From Nocardia sp. NBC_01730 (GTDB lineage: Bacteria; Actinomycetota; Actinomycetes; Mycobacteriales; Mycobacteriaceae): DNA of 64,000 nt. The notes beneath the pieces are model-generated. The model searched no databases and had not been told where the DNA came from. It was given only the letters and a program-made list of their open reading frames with translations. Positions 19,589-27,866 of the stretch are shown here, piece by piece (the first letter of the stretch is position 1; the number at the start of each line of letters is the position of its first letter). Location: assembly GCF_035920445.1 (NCBI RefSeq), contig NZ_CP109162.1, forward strand, positions 7,378,001 to 7,442,000. Reading direction: 5' to 3'. The translations under genes and the position numbers were made by a program.

Positions 19589-21673
19589 GTGACAGATACG
19601 GACCTGCTCGCGACACCCGGGGTGGATTCCAACCCGATGGGCGACCGCGAAAGTGAATCCGGACAGATTTCGAAGATGAGCGAAAAAACCGACGTCGCAC
19701 GATCGGGGCTGACTGGAATGTTGTTGCCGCAGTTGCGCGCGCTCGCGGGGGAGCTCGGTATCCGAGGCACCTCCGGAATGCGCAAGGGCGATTTGATCGC
19801 CGCCATCAAGGAAAATCAGGCCGGAAAGCCGGCGAAGGGGGAAAAGCCCGCCAAGGGCGAGGGCAAGTCCGCGGTTGCCACCGAGGCAGATGGCCCCGCC
19901 GAGTCGGCGGCTACCCAGTCGGCGCAGGCGAAGGCCGTGCAGGCGACCCTCGACGTGACGCCCGCGGCTTCGGCCACGGATACCGAGGCTCCCGCTCCGG
20001 CGAAGGCGGCCCCCGCCGAGTCCGCGCCCGCTTCCACGAACGCGAACGCGGCCGACCAGGCATCGTCGACCGCCACCGAGATCACCGAGGATTCCGGCCG
20101 CGAGGGCGGCCAGCGTGGTCGCGGTCGGCAGCGGCGCGGCCGTGACCAGGCGCGATCCGGCGGCGAGACCACCAACGTCGAGGCGCGTGGTGACGAGCCG
20201 AAACAGGAGGCCGAACAGGGCGGCGAGCGTCGTCGGGAACGTGGCCAAGGTGAGCGTGGCCAAGGTGAGCGTGGCCAAGGTGAGCGTGGCCAAGGTGAGC
20301 GTGGCCAAGGTGAGCGTGGCCAAGGTGAGCGTGGCCAAGGTGAGCGTAGCCAGAGTCAGAACGGTAGCCGCGGCGAAGGCAGCCGCGGTGGAGACAACCG
20401 TGGCGGCGACGAGGAGGAGGGCGGTCGTGGTAGGCGCGGACGCCGTTTCCGTGAGCGTCGTCGTGGACGTGATCGCGAGAGCGGTGGCGGTGGCGGCGAG
20501 GCCCGCGAGCTGGAGATCCGCGAAGACGACGTGCTGCAGCCGGTCGCGGGCATCCTCGATGTGCTGGACAATTACGCCTTCGTCCGCACCTCGGGTTACC
20601 TGGCCGGGCCGAACGACGTCTACGTGTCGATGAACCTGGTCCGCAAGAACGGCCTGCGCCGCGGTGACGCGATCACCGGTGCGGTGCGGGCTCCGCGCGA
20701 CGGCGAGCAGAGCAATCAGCGGCAGAAGTTCGATCCGCTGGTGCGGCTGGACACGGTCAACGGCGGCGACGTCGATGCGGCAAGGCGTCGTCCCGACTTC
20801 AGCAAGCTGACCCCGCTGTACCCCAACGAGCGGTTGCGCTTGGAGACCCAGCAGAACAAGCTGACCACCCGGGTGATCGACCTGATCATGCCGATCGGCA
20901 AGGGCCAGCGCGCGCTGATCGTCTCGCCGCCGAAGGCGGGTAAGACGACGATCATGCAGGACATCGCGAACGCGATCGCGACGAACAATCCCGAGTGCTA
21001 CCTGATGGTCGTGCTGGTCGACGAGCGTCCGGAAGAGGTCACCGACATGCAGCGCTCGGTGAAGGGCGAGGTCATCGCCTCGACCTTCGACCGCCCGCCG
21101 TCGGACCACACCTCGGTTGCCGAACTCGCCATCGAGCGCGCCAAGCGCCTGGTGGAGATGGGCAGGGACGTCGTGGTGCTGCTCGACTCGATCACCCGAC
21201 TGGGTCGCGCATACAACAACTCCTCGCCCGCCTCGGGTCGAATCCTCTCCGGTGGTGTCGATTCCACCGCGCTGTACCCGCCCAAGCGGTTCCTCGGCGC
21301 GGCACGCAACATCGAGAACGGTGGCTCGCTGACGATCATGGCCACCGCCATGGTGGAGACCGGTTCGACCGGTGACACAGTGATCTTCGAGGAGTTCAAG
21401 GGCACCGGCAACGCCGAGCTCAAGCTGGACCGCAAGATCGCGGAGCGCCGGGTGTTCCCCGCGGTGGACGTCAACCCGTCCGGTACCCGCAAGGACGAGC
21501 TACTGCTCAGCCCGGACGAGGCGGCGGTGCTGCACAAGCTGCGTCGCGTACTGTCCGGCCTGGACTCGCACCAGGCGATCGATCTGCTGATCGACCGTCT
21601 GAAGAAGTCCAAGAACAACCTCGAGTTCCTGATGTCGGTCAGCAAGACCGCGCCGGGCGCGCTCGACGAATAG
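19589..21673 (+). CDS. rho: Transcription termination factor Rho
   Basis: This is a 694-residue hexameric RNA helicase, about 275 residues longer than E. coli Rho, as usual in actinobacteria. Residues about 35-75 form the N-terminal helix bundle (LPQLRALAGELGIRGTSGMR). Residues about 76-305 are a low-complexity Ala/Glu then Arg/Gly insert with a perfect Gly-Glu-Arg-Gly-Gln repeat. The OSB RNA-binding domain (LDNYAFVRTSGYLAG) starts near 325. The ATPase core has Walker A SPPKAGKTTIM (about 447-457), and the Q/R loops follow. The RG-rich insert is expected to bind RNA. It is probably monocistronic, with a long leader upstream. Confidence 0.97.
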   Translation: MTDTDLLATPGVDSNPMGDRESESGQISKMSEKTDVARSGLTGMLLPQLRALAGELGIRGTSGMRKGDLIAAIKENQAGKPAKGEKPAKGEGKSAVATEADGPAESAATQSAQAKAVQATLDVTPAASATDTEAPAPAKAAPAESAPASTNANAADQASSTATEITEDSGREGGQRGRGRQRRGRDQARSGGETTNVEARGDEPKQEAEQGGERRRERGQGERGQGERGQGERGQGERGQGERGQGERGQGERSQSQNGSRGEGSRGGDNRGGDEEEGGRGRRGRRFRERRRGRDRESGGGGGEARELEIREDDVLQPVAGILDVLDNYAFVRTSGYLAGPNDVYVSMNLVRKNGLRRGDAITGAVRAPRDGEQSNQRQKFDPLVRLDTVNGGDVDAARRRPDFSKLTPLYPNERLRLETQQNKLTTRVIDLIMPIGKGQRALIVSPPKAGKTTIMQDIANAIATNNPECYLMVVLVDERPEEVTDMQRSVKGEVIASTFDRPPSDHTSVAELAIERAKRLVEMGRDVVVLLDSITRLGRAYNNSSPASGRILSGGVDSTALYPPKRFLGAARNIENGGSLTIMATAMVETGSTGDTVIFEEFKGTGNAELKLDRKIAERRVFPAVDVNPSGTRKDELLLSPDEAAVLHKLRRVLSGLDSHQAIDLLIDRLKKSKNNLEFLMSVSKTAPGALDE
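20241..20345 (+). repeat. 15-bp minisatellite, seven perfect copies, inside rho
   Basis: The unit GTGGCCAAGGTGAGC is repeated seven times without a mismatch, followed by a diverged eighth unit (GTAGCCAGAGTCAGA). It encodes Arg-Gly-Gln-Gly-Glu pentapeptides in the Rho RNA-binding insert. The lack of synonymous variation implies recent slippage, so copy number is likely to vary among strains. Confidence 0.95.
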
Positions 21674-22087
21674 GCCGAGCGGCCTCTCCGGATATTCAGG
21701 CCGTACCGGTTCGGTGCCGCGGAGGTCGCGCTCAGGGCCTGCGGTGTGTGGCCGGTGCCGCTCTGGGCATGCCCGACGAGTTATCCAGGTGCTCGTGAAA
21801 TCAGTTGTCGCTGTGACAACGGCCGAAAGGGTCCCGCTTGTGCGGGACCCTTTCGGCGTGCATGGGCCGAAGAACATGATGCCGATCGCGGCCGCGCCGC
21901 TGATCAGGAAGCCGAAGATAACCGCACAGGCAGCAATCGAGGAGTCCGCCGTAGTGGTGTCGGACGTTTCCACATGCACCGCGTTCGCGGGTGCCGCGGA
22001 GCCTGAGGGTTCCGGAAGTGCACACCAGCTCGCCGCGACAGCGAGAATCAGCAGACCGAAAATCACCGACGCGATTCGGATGTTCAC
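21500..22087 (-). CDS. Small exported/membrane protein whose frame runs antisense into rho
   Basis: A GTG start at 22087 with a strong RBS (GGAAGGAGA) opens a frame whose first ~75 residues look genuine. These comprise a signal-like helix MNIRIASVIFGLLILAVAAS, a Thr/Ala-rich spacer (HVETSDTTTADSS) and a second hydrophobic helix AVIFGFLISGAAAIGIMFFG. Past residue 75 the frame reads through the hairpin at 21822-21857 and a dispersed repeat, then 174 bp antisense into rho. That part is basic and low in hydrophobics, so it is probably not the original C-terminus. The gene may have lost its stop when the repeat inserted. No family is recognised. Confidence 0.45.
   Translation of the reverse strand: MNIRIASVIFGLLILAVAASWCALPEPSGSAAPANAVHVETSDTTTADSSIAACAVIFGFLISGAAAIGIMFFGPCTPKGSRTSGTLSAVVTATTDFTSTWITRRACPERHRPHTAGPERDLRGTEPVRPEYPERPLGLFVERARRGLADRHQELEVVLGLLQTVDQQIDRLVRVQAGQYATQLVQHRRLVRAEQ
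21682..21823 (+). repeat. Dispersed repeat copy after rho
   Basis: Starting 9 bp after the rho stop, this ~140-bp sequence (GCCTCTCCGGATATTCAGGCCG ... CCCGACGAGTTATCC ... GTGAAATCAGTTGTC) matches both arms of the inverted element at 24744-25196 and a short copy at 45862-45903. Confidence 0.8.
21822..21857. terminator. Strong hairpin downstream of rho
   Basis: CCGAAAGGGTCCCGC and its exact complement GCGGGACCCTTTCGG are separated by TTGT, a 15-bp perfect stem. It lies about 150 bp after the rho stop, at the edge of the repeat copy, and probably terminates rho transcripts. A U-tract is absent, as is common in actinobacteria. Confidence 0.7.
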
Positions 22088-22429
22088 AGGGTCTCCTTCC
22101 TGTCACGGCACGCCGATGTGCATCAGGTATGCAAACTCTATGAACGGAGCTGTTCGCATTCGTGAGTAGCGGACTACCCGACTTCAGGGGTTCCTGGCAC
22201 ACCACTTCGCGGTGCCCGAGCTTTCAGGGCCGACGACGACGGGGGAAGTACCTTGGGGCGGGAACAAACCACGTGCCCGGGGCGTTTTGGGAGCGTAACG
22301 GCGGTTCTGGCATACTGAACGGTCGTTGCGTCTGCTCAGGTGAGCAGACCTCCCGCCTAGTCGGTTCCGGTTCACGTTCTGGCGAATCCACGCTCGAGCG
22401 ACCCGGCGACCAAACCCGAGAGGACATCC

Positions 22430-22660
22430 ATGAAGGCAGGAATTCACCCGGCGTATGTCGAGACCACGGTCGTCTGTGGTTGCGGCAATACCTTCCAGAC
22501 TCGCAGCACCAAAGAGTCGGGACATATCACCGTCGAGGTCTGCTCGCAGTGCCACCCGTTCTACACCGGCAAGCAGAAGATCCTCGATACCGGTGGGCGC
22601 GTGGCCCGCTTCGAAGCGCGCTACGGCAAGCGTGCGGGCAAGAAAGCCAACGCCAAGTAG
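22430..22660 (+). CDS. rpmE: 50S ribosomal protein L31, zinc-binding form
   Basis: This 76-residue protein is the C+ form of L31. Cysteines in VVCGCGNTF (16 and 18) and in VCSQCHPF (37 and 40) form the zinc site, and the tail is Lys-rich (GKKANAK). In bacteria with paralogues, the C+ form is replaced by a Cys-less L31 under zinc starvation. The 340-bp region upstream carries its own promoter, since the neighbouring gene points away. A terminator follows, so it is probably monocistronic, with weak readthrough into prfA. Confidence 0.96.
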   Translation: MKAGIHPAYVETTVVCGCGNTFQTRSTKESGHITVEVCSQCHPFYTGKQKILDTGGRVARFEARYGKRAGKKANAK

Positions 22661-22668
22661 CTTCCTCG

Positions 22669-22710
22669 CCGACGCCCGGTCCTGCTGTGCAGGCCGGGCG
22701 TCGGTGTTTT
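22669..22710 (+). terminator. rpmE terminator
   Basis: CCGACGCCCGG (22669-22679) pairs perfectly with CCGGGCGTCGG (22694-22704) and is followed by TGTTTT, a textbook intrinsic terminator 9 bp after rpmE and before prfA. Confidence 0.85.
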
Positions 22711-22741
22711 GTAGGGACAGGTATCAGGAGAAGGAAGCACC

Positions 22742-23812
22742 GTGACGCAACCGTCCGCCATCGACGACATTCTGGCCGAGTATGCGGGCTTGGAGACGCA
22801 GCTGGCCGATCCGTCGCTGCACAACGATGCGGGCGCCGCGCGTCGGGTCGGCAAGCGGTTCGCCGAGCTGGCCCCGATCATGGCCACCTACAACAAGCTG
22901 GAAGCGGCACGTGACGATCTGTCCGCCGCGCGGGAGCTCGCCGCGGACGATGCGGCCTTCGCCGCCGAGGTTCCCGATTTGGCGCGAGAGGTCGAGGAGT
23001 TGGAGCTGACGCTCGCCGACCTGCTCGCCCCGCGCGACCCGCACGACGGTGACGATGTCGTGCTGGAGGTGAAGTCCGGTGAGGGCGGCGAGGAGTCCGC
23101 GCTGTTCGCCTCCGATCTGGCCCGCATGTACGTGCGCTATGCCGAACGGCACGGCTGGAAGGTCGAGATTCTGGACGCCACCCTGTCCGATCTGGGCGGG
23201 TACAAAGAGGCGACGCTGTCGATCAAGAGTCGCGATGCCGCGCGCGACGGCGTGTGGTCGCGATTCAAATTCGAGGGCGGCGTGCACCGCGTGCAGCGCG
23301 TCCCGGTGACCGAGTCGCAGGGGCGCATCCACACGTCGGCGGCGGGTGTGTTGATCTACCCGGAGCCCGACGAGGTCGAAGAGGTGCAGATCGACGAGTC
23401 CGATCTGCGCATCGATGTCTACCGCTCCTCCGGCAAGGGCGGTCAAGGCGTCAACACCACCGACTCCGCGGTGCGCATCACCCATCTGCCCTCGGGCATC
23501 GTGGTGACCTGCCAGAACGAGCGCTCGCAGCTGCAGAACAAGGCCCGCGCCATGCAGGTGCTCGCGGCCAGGCTGCAAGCACTGGCCGAAGAGCAGGCCG
23601 ACCAGGAGGCGGCCGCGGGCCGGGCCAGCCAAATCCGCACCGTGGACCGCTCCGAGCGGATTCGCACCTACAACTTCCCAGAGAACCGGATCGCCGATCA
23701 TCGGATCGGTTTCAAGGCGCACAACCTGGACTCCGTGCTCGATGGCGATATGGACGCGCTGCTGGATGCACTGGGGAAAGCGGATCGCGAAGCGCGTATG
23801 GCGGCGGAATGA
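22742..23812 (+). CDS. prfA: Peptide chain release factor 1
   Basis: This 356-residue class I release factor reads UAA/UAG. It has the catalytic GGQ loop in [18 protein letters not shown] (about residues 229-246), the stop-codon-recognition region near [16 protein letters not shown], and the RF1 tail [19 protein letters not shown]. The GTG start at 22742 follows an AGGAGAAGGAAGC purine stretch. The stop overlaps the prmC start (ATGA), so the release factor and the methyltransferase that modifies its GGQ glutamine are coupled. Confidence 0.97.
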   Translation: MTQPSAIDDILAEYAGLETQLADPSLHNDAGAARRVGKRFAELAPIMATYNKLEAARDDLSAARELAADDAAFAAEVPDLAREVEELELTLADLLAPRDPHDGDDVVLEVKSGEGGEESALFASDLARMYVRYAERHGWKVEILDATLSDLGGYKEATLSIKSRDAARDGVWSRFKFEGGVHRVQRVPVTESQGRIHTSAAGVLIYPEPDEVEEVQIDESDLRIDVYRSSGKGGQGVNTTDSAVRITHLPSGIVVTCQNERSQLQNKARAMQVLAARLQALAEEQADQEAAAGRASQIRTVDRSERIRTYNFPENRIADHRIGFKAHNLDSVLDGDMDALLDALGKADREARMAAE

Positions 23813-24762
23813 ACCTGGGTTCGGGCAGAGTCGGTGCCATGTCTACGACTCGAGTCGCGCTGCGCCCCGCCATCAACGACGCCGTCGAGACCCTGCGGAC
23901 GGCGGGTGTGCACAGCCCGCAGGCCGACGCCGAGCAGCTGGCGGCGCACGTTCTCGGCGTCGCGCGTACCAGGCTGGCGCTGACCCCGCTCGTGTCGCCG
24001 GACGAGCTGGCGGAGTACCGCGAGCTGGTCGCTCGTCGCGCACAGCGTATTCCGTTGCAGCACTTGACGGGGACGTCCGCGATGGGCGCGATCGATCTCG
24101 CGGTCGGGCCCGGCGTCTTCGTGCCCCGCCCCGAGACCGAGCTGCTGTTCGCATGGGCGCTGGCCCAGCTGGAGGCGCTGCCGCACGATCACACCCCGAT
24201 CGTCGTCGACCTGTGCACCGGGTCCGGAGCACTCGCGCTGGCCATCGCGCACGCGCGTCCCGACGCCGACGTGCACGCGATCGAGCTCGATCCTGCCGCG
24301 CTGCCGTGGGCGCGGCGCAACGCCGACGACCGCATCGCGGCCGGCGACACCCCGATCACCCTCTACGCCGACGATGTCACCGATCCCGTGCTGCTCGCCG
24401 ATTTCGACGGCCGGGTGGACGTCGTGGTGTCCAACCCGCCCTACATACCGGAGGGTGCCCGCCTCGATCCCGAGGTGGTCGAGCACGACCCGCATATCGC
24501 CCTGTTCGGTGGTCCGGACGGGCTGGACGTCATCCGCGCGATGCTCCCGAACATCACCCGGTTGCTTCGCCCAGGCGGCGCCACCGCCATCGAACACGAC
24601 GACACCAACGGCTCCGGCCTGGCCGCCCTCCTCGCCGCCACCGCCGCATTCACCGACATCATCGAACACCCCGACTTGGCAGGCAAACCCCGCTTCGTAG
24701 CCGCCACCCGCGCTGTGCCGCCGCTCCGAGAATTCAGGCTCCCCCGCCTCTCCGGGCTTTAG
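23809..24762 (+). CDS. prmC: Release factor glutamine methyltransferase
   Basis: This 317-residue SAM-dependent enzyme methylates the GGQ glutamine of RF1 and RF2. Motif I ([18 protein letters not shown]) binds SAM, and NPPY ([11 protein letters not shown], about residue 209) contacts the amide. The N-terminal helical domain has [17 protein letters not shown]. The start is ATG 23809 inside the prfA stop; ATG 23839 ([10 protein letters not shown]) is an alternative. The last ~15 codons ([12 protein letters not shown]) lie within the left end of an inverted repeat element, so the native C-terminus seems to have been replaced. Confidence 0.95.
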   Translation: MNLGSGRVGAMSTTRVALRPAINDAVETLRTAGVHSPQADAEQLAAHVLGVARTRLALTPLVSPDELAEYRELVARRAQRIPLQHLTGTSAMGAIDLAVGPGVFVPRPETELLFAWALAQLEALPHDHTPIVVDLCTGSGALALAIAHARPDADVHAIELDPAALPWARRNADDRIAAGDTPITLYADDVTDPVLLADFDGRVDVVVSNPPYIPEGARLDPEVVEHDPHIALFGGPDGLDVIRAMLPNITRLLRPGGATAIEHDDTNGSGLAALLAATAAFTDIIEHPDLAGKPRFVAATRAVPPLREFRLPRLSGL

Positions 24763-25196
24763 GCCGTACCAGTCGGGTGACGCGTGATTTGCGTTCAGGT
24801 CCTGCGTTTGGTGCCGTCTCACCTCTGGGCGTGCCCGACGAGTTACCCATGTACTTACGAAACCAGTTGTCACGTGGGTATCGGCCGCGTCCACGGCACC
24901 CTTTGCCTGCCCATCGTCGAAGCGGCGGCCGCCACTTCCGAACCACGCCGGAGCGGCGCACCCTTTGCGTTGAGTGTGCATCCCTTGTGCCAGCTGAGCA
25001 GCCCCTGTGCCGGGTGTGCAGCGGTACCGACACGGCCGATACCAACGTGACAGCTGATACCGAAGTGACAACTGATTTCGTGAGCACATGGGTAACTCGT
25101 CGGACACGCCCAAAACCGTGCTCGGCACCCGACGCAGGACCTGAACGCAAATCCTGCGCTACCCCACTGGTACGGCCTGAATTCTCGGAGAGGCGG
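24744..25196. repeat. MITE-like inverted repeat element between prmC and sua5
   Basis: The left arm (24744-24886) and the reverse complement of the right arm (25033-25196) align along their whole length. Shared blocks include CTCTCCG, AGGCCGTACCAGT, ATTTGCGTTCAGGTCCTGCG, CCGACGAGTTACCCATGT, CAGTTGTCAC and GTATCGGCCG. The right arm has an extra ~19-bp internal duplication. The ~145-bp centre contains short direct repeats (CACCCTTTGC twice). There is no transposase and no convincing ORF. Related single copies lie at 21682-21823 and 45862-45903. The element overlaps the prmC stop and ends 15 bp before the next start. Confidence 0.85.
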
Positions 25197-25210
25197 TACA
25201 GCATGTCAGG

Positions 25211-25897
25211 ATGGGTGCTGTGAGTACCGTCTACGACTGCGCGGATCCCGACTCGCGTGCCGCCGGACTATCCGCAGCCACCAGCGCCCTGAAGTCCGGG
25301 CGTTTGGTCGTGCTGCCCACCGACACCCTGTATGGCCTGGCCGCCGACGCGTTCGATTCCACCGCGGTGAGTTCGCTGCTCGCGGCCAAGCGCCGCGGCA
25401 GGGACATGCCGGTACCGGTTCTGGTCGGTTCCTGGCACACCATCGACGGCCTGGTGTTCTCGGTGCGCCCGCAGGCGCGTGAGTTGATCCGGGCGTTCTG
25501 GCCCGGCGGTCTGAGTCTTGTTGTGCAGCAAGCTCCTTCGCTGGCCTGGGATCTCGGCGACACGCGGGGGACGGTGATGCTGCGAATGCCGCTGCACCCG
25601 GTCGCGCTGGAGCTGCTGCGTGAGGTAGGCCCGCTCGCGGTGTCCAGCGCCAACGTGTCAGGACAGGCACCGGCGCGCACCGCGGCGGAGGCCCGCGACC
25701 AGTTCGGGGAGTTGGTCGGCGTCTACCTCGACGGGGGTCGGGCCGAGCACGCCGTTGCGTCCACCATCGTCGATCTGACCGCCGACCAGCCGCGGATCCT
25801 GCGTGCGGGCGCGGTCCCCGTCGCCGACATCGCCGAGGTGCTAGGGCTGACGCCGGAGGCATTGACCAGCGCCGCGGCCGAGCAGCGGCTCGGATGA
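25211..25897 (+). CDS. sua5: L-threonylcarbamoyladenylate synthase (Sua5/YrdC/YwlC family)
   Basis: This 228-residue YrdC-fold protein makes threonylcarbamoyl-AMP from threonine, bicarbonate and ATP for the t6A37 modification of ANN-decoding tRNAs. Diagnostic segments are LPTDTLYGLAADAFD (about 36-50), LLAAKRRGRDMPVPVLV (the KRP-like lysine/arginine motif), LRMPLHPVALELL and SSANVSGQAP. It is shorter than archaeal Sua5 and lacks the separate C-terminal Sua5 domain. The start may be ATG 25211 or GTG 25220. Upstream lies the inverted repeat element, so the promoter may lie within it or come from prmC readthrough. Confidence 0.95.
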   Translation: MGAVSTVYDCADPDSRAAGLSAATSALKSGRLVVLPTDTLYGLAADAFDSTAVSSLLAAKRRGRDMPVPVLVGSWHTIDGLVFSVRPQARELIRAFWPGGLSLVVQQAPSLAWDLGDTRGTVMLRMPLHPVALELLREVGPLAVSSANVSGQAPARTAAEARDQFGELVGVYLDGGRAEHAVASTIVDLTADQPRILRAGAVPVADIAEVLGLTPEALTSAAAEQRLG

Positions 25898-25913
25898 TCG
25901 GGCCGAACCTCGG

Positions 25914-27071
25914 ATGATCGGTTCGAGCGCTGTCGTTCCGCTTCGTGAGCTGCTGGTCGTGCTCCTCATCTCCTCGGTCGTGACGTTCCTGGCCACCGGC
26001 GGAGTCCGGGTACTGGCGATCGGCTTCGGCGCGGTCGCCGTGCCGCGCGATCGAGACGTGCATGTCAAGCCGATTCCTCGCATGGGCGGCGTCGGGATGT
26101 ACACCGGCGTCGTCGCGGCCGTCCTGTTCGCACACCAGCTACCCGCGCTGCGGAGCGGTTTCGATTACAAGCCGAACATCCCGGTTGCGGTGCTCGTGGC
26201 GAGCACGCTGATCGTGCTCGTCGGGATCGTCGACGATCGCTGGGGACTCGATGCGCTCACCAAGTTCGCCGGGCAGGTGACGGCGGCAGGCGTGATGGCC
26301 GTGATGGGCCTGGGCTGGTACGTCATCTACAACCCGTTCAGCAACACCACGGTGGTCTTGGATGGGTTGCAAGGTGGTCTGGTCACGGTCGCGGTCACCG
26401 TCACCCTGATCAACGCCATGAACTTCGTCGACGGGCTCGACGGGCTCGCGGCGGGCCTCGGCCTGATCGCGGCGCTCGCCGTTTTCGTGTTCTGTCTCGG
26501 ATTGATGAACGAACAGGGCGGATCGGTCGACACCTATCCGCCTTCGCTGCTCGCCGCCGCGCTCGCAGGCGCCTGCCTCGGATTTCTGCCACACAATTTT
26601 CAACCCGCGCGAATATTCATGGGAGACTCCGGCTCGATGTTGATCGGCCTGATGCTTGCCGCGGTATCGACCGGCGCATCCGGTCGAATCCCGTTGCAGG
26701 GATACGGGCCGCGCGACATCGTCGGTCTGCTCTCGCCCCTGTTGCTGGTGGGTGCGGTGATGTTCATTCCGGTGCTCGACATGCTGCTGGCCATCGTGCG
26801 GCGGGTGCGCGCCGGCGTAAGTTTCTCGACCCCGGACAAAATGCACTTGCATCATCGTTTGCTGCAGATCGGACATTCGCACCGTCGCGTGGTGCTGGTG
26901 ATCTATTTGTGGGTCGGGGTGCTCGCGTTCGGCGCCGTCGGTACCTCGCTGATGGACCGCAGACTGGTCGTTCTGCTGATGGCGGGCGGGCTGGTTTTCG
27001 CCCTGGTCATCACCGCGATTCCGGGGCTGCGGCGTGGGGAGCCCGCAGGCGACCGGACGCCGTCCGGGTAA
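25914..27071 (+). CDS. wecA: Polyprenyl-phosphate N-acetylglucosaminyl-1-phosphate transferase (WecA/TagO/Rfe family)
   Basis: This 385-residue protein has about eleven hydrophobic segments. It transfers GlcNAc-1-phosphate from UDP-GlcNAc to decaprenyl phosphate, the first step of the arabinogalactan linker in mycolic-acid bacteria. Cytoplasmic motifs of the MraY/WecA superfamily are present: KPIPRMGGVGMYTG (about 45-58), NAMNFVDGLDGLAAGLG (about 168-184, the DDxxD-like Mg2+ region with NxxNxxDG), GDSGSMLIGLM and the HIHH-like MHLHHRLLQIGHSHRR (about 309-324). It lies 16 bp after sua5 and 89 bp before atpI, as in M. tuberculosis (Rv1302). Confidence 0.95.
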   Translation: MIGSSAVVPLRELLVVLLISSVVTFLATGGVRVLAIGFGAVAVPRDRDVHVKPIPRMGGVGMYTGVVAAVLFAHQLPALRSGFDYKPNIPVAVLVASTLIVLVGIVDDRWGLDALTKFAGQVTAAGVMAVMGLGWYVIYNPFSNTTVVLDGLQGGLVTVAVTVTLINAMNFVDGLDGLAAGLGLIAALAVFVFCLGLMNEQGGSVDTYPPSLLAAALAGACLGFLPHNFQPARIFMGDSGSMLIGLMLAAVSTGASGRIPLQGYGPRDIVGLLSPLLLVGAVMFIPVLDMLLAIVRRVRAGVSFSTPDKMHLHHRLLQIGHSHRRVVLVIYLWVGVLAFGAVGTSLMDRRLVVLLMAGGLVFALVITAIPGLRRGEPAGDRTPSG

Positions 27072-27082
27072 AGTCGACGGCT

Positions 27083-27159
27083 GTGAGCGAGCTTGCGAGC
27101 GAACCATCAACACAGTGCGCCAAGCGCACGGCGGCGCCGAGCGCCAGCGAGGTGACGTC
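27083..27159 (+). repeat. GAGCGAGC-type repeat ending at the atpI start
   Basis: The 88-bp wecA-atpI gap consists almost entirely of this repeat. GTGAGCGAGC-TTGCGAGCGAACCATCAACACAG is followed by GCGCCGAGCGCCAGCGAGGTGACGTC, directly before GTG 27160. The GAGGTG supplies the Shine-Dalgarno sequence, as in the copies before 14351 and 36098. Confidence 0.8.
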
Positions 27160-27615
27160 GTGAGCTTCACTCCCACCCCCGTCCCCGGTCCTGACGCACC
27201 GCTGCGGGCAGCGCTGCGCTATGGCCTGATCGGGCTCGGCGTGCTGGTGGTCCTGGCCGTCGCGCTCGGCTCCGCCGTCGCGGGGATGTCCGGAGTGTGG
27301 GGTGCTGTGCTCGGCGCCGCGATCGGCGGCGGCTTCATCCTGACCACCGCGGCGGTCGTGCTGTTCGGCGCGAAGCTGCCGCCGAGTACCGCGGGGCTGG
27401 TGATGCTGGCCAGCTGGGTCGGCAAGGTGCTGGTGGCCTTGGTGGTCATCGCGATCCTGAACCGGTTCGAGTTCTACGACCGGGTCGTCCTGTTCCTCAC
27501 GGTGATCGGAGCCCTGGTCATCGTGCTGGGAGCGGAGACATACGGCGTTTTGCGCCAGAAAGTTCCGTACGTGACGACCACCGACACGGATGGTGCGCCG
27601 GGTACCGGCGAGTAA
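27160..27615 (+). CDS. AtpI-like membrane protein at the head of the ATP synthase operon
   Basis: This 151-residue protein has four hydrophobic segments: YGLIGLGVLVVLAVALGSAV, then WGAVLGAAIGGGFILTTAAV, LASWVGKVLVALVVIAIL and VVLFLTVIGALVIVLG. It corresponds by position and topology to M. tuberculosis Rv1303 and to AtpI-type proteins thought to assist c-ring assembly or Mg2+ entry. GTG 27160 is chosen because the codons before it are intergenic repeat. The 251-bp gap before atpB may carry the main atp promoter. Confidence 0.85.
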   Translation: MSFTPTPVPGPDAPLRAALRYGLIGLGVLVVLAVALGSAVAGMSGVWGAVLGAAIGGGFILTTAAVVLFGAKLPPSTAGLVMLASWVGKVLVALVVIAILNRFEFYDRVVLFLTVIGALVIVLGAETYGVLRQKVPYVTTTDTDGAPGTGE

Positions 27616-27866
27616 CAAACCCCACCCACCTACACGCTGTCGTAGATAGCTTGGTAAAGTGTTGGTAAGCAAGCAGCCAAGCGAGGGGGGATCGCCCAGA
27701 TCCCTTCGAGTGCCGCTATGCTTACTGCCGTGCCGGGCTCCGAGGGTCCCGGTTCTGCATGTCGACGATGTCGCCGACACACGTACAGACGCCGGGTGGA
27801 GTCCAAACCGCCGCACAGCTGCTGACGAACTTCGAGCCGACCTGAGTCGACCCAATTTGATCGTCA

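Noticed and set aside
24763..25210. A CRISPR array or phage attachment site at the repeats between prmC and sua5
   Set aside because: There are two long inverted arms, not short regularly spaced direct repeats, and no tRNA or cas gene is nearby.
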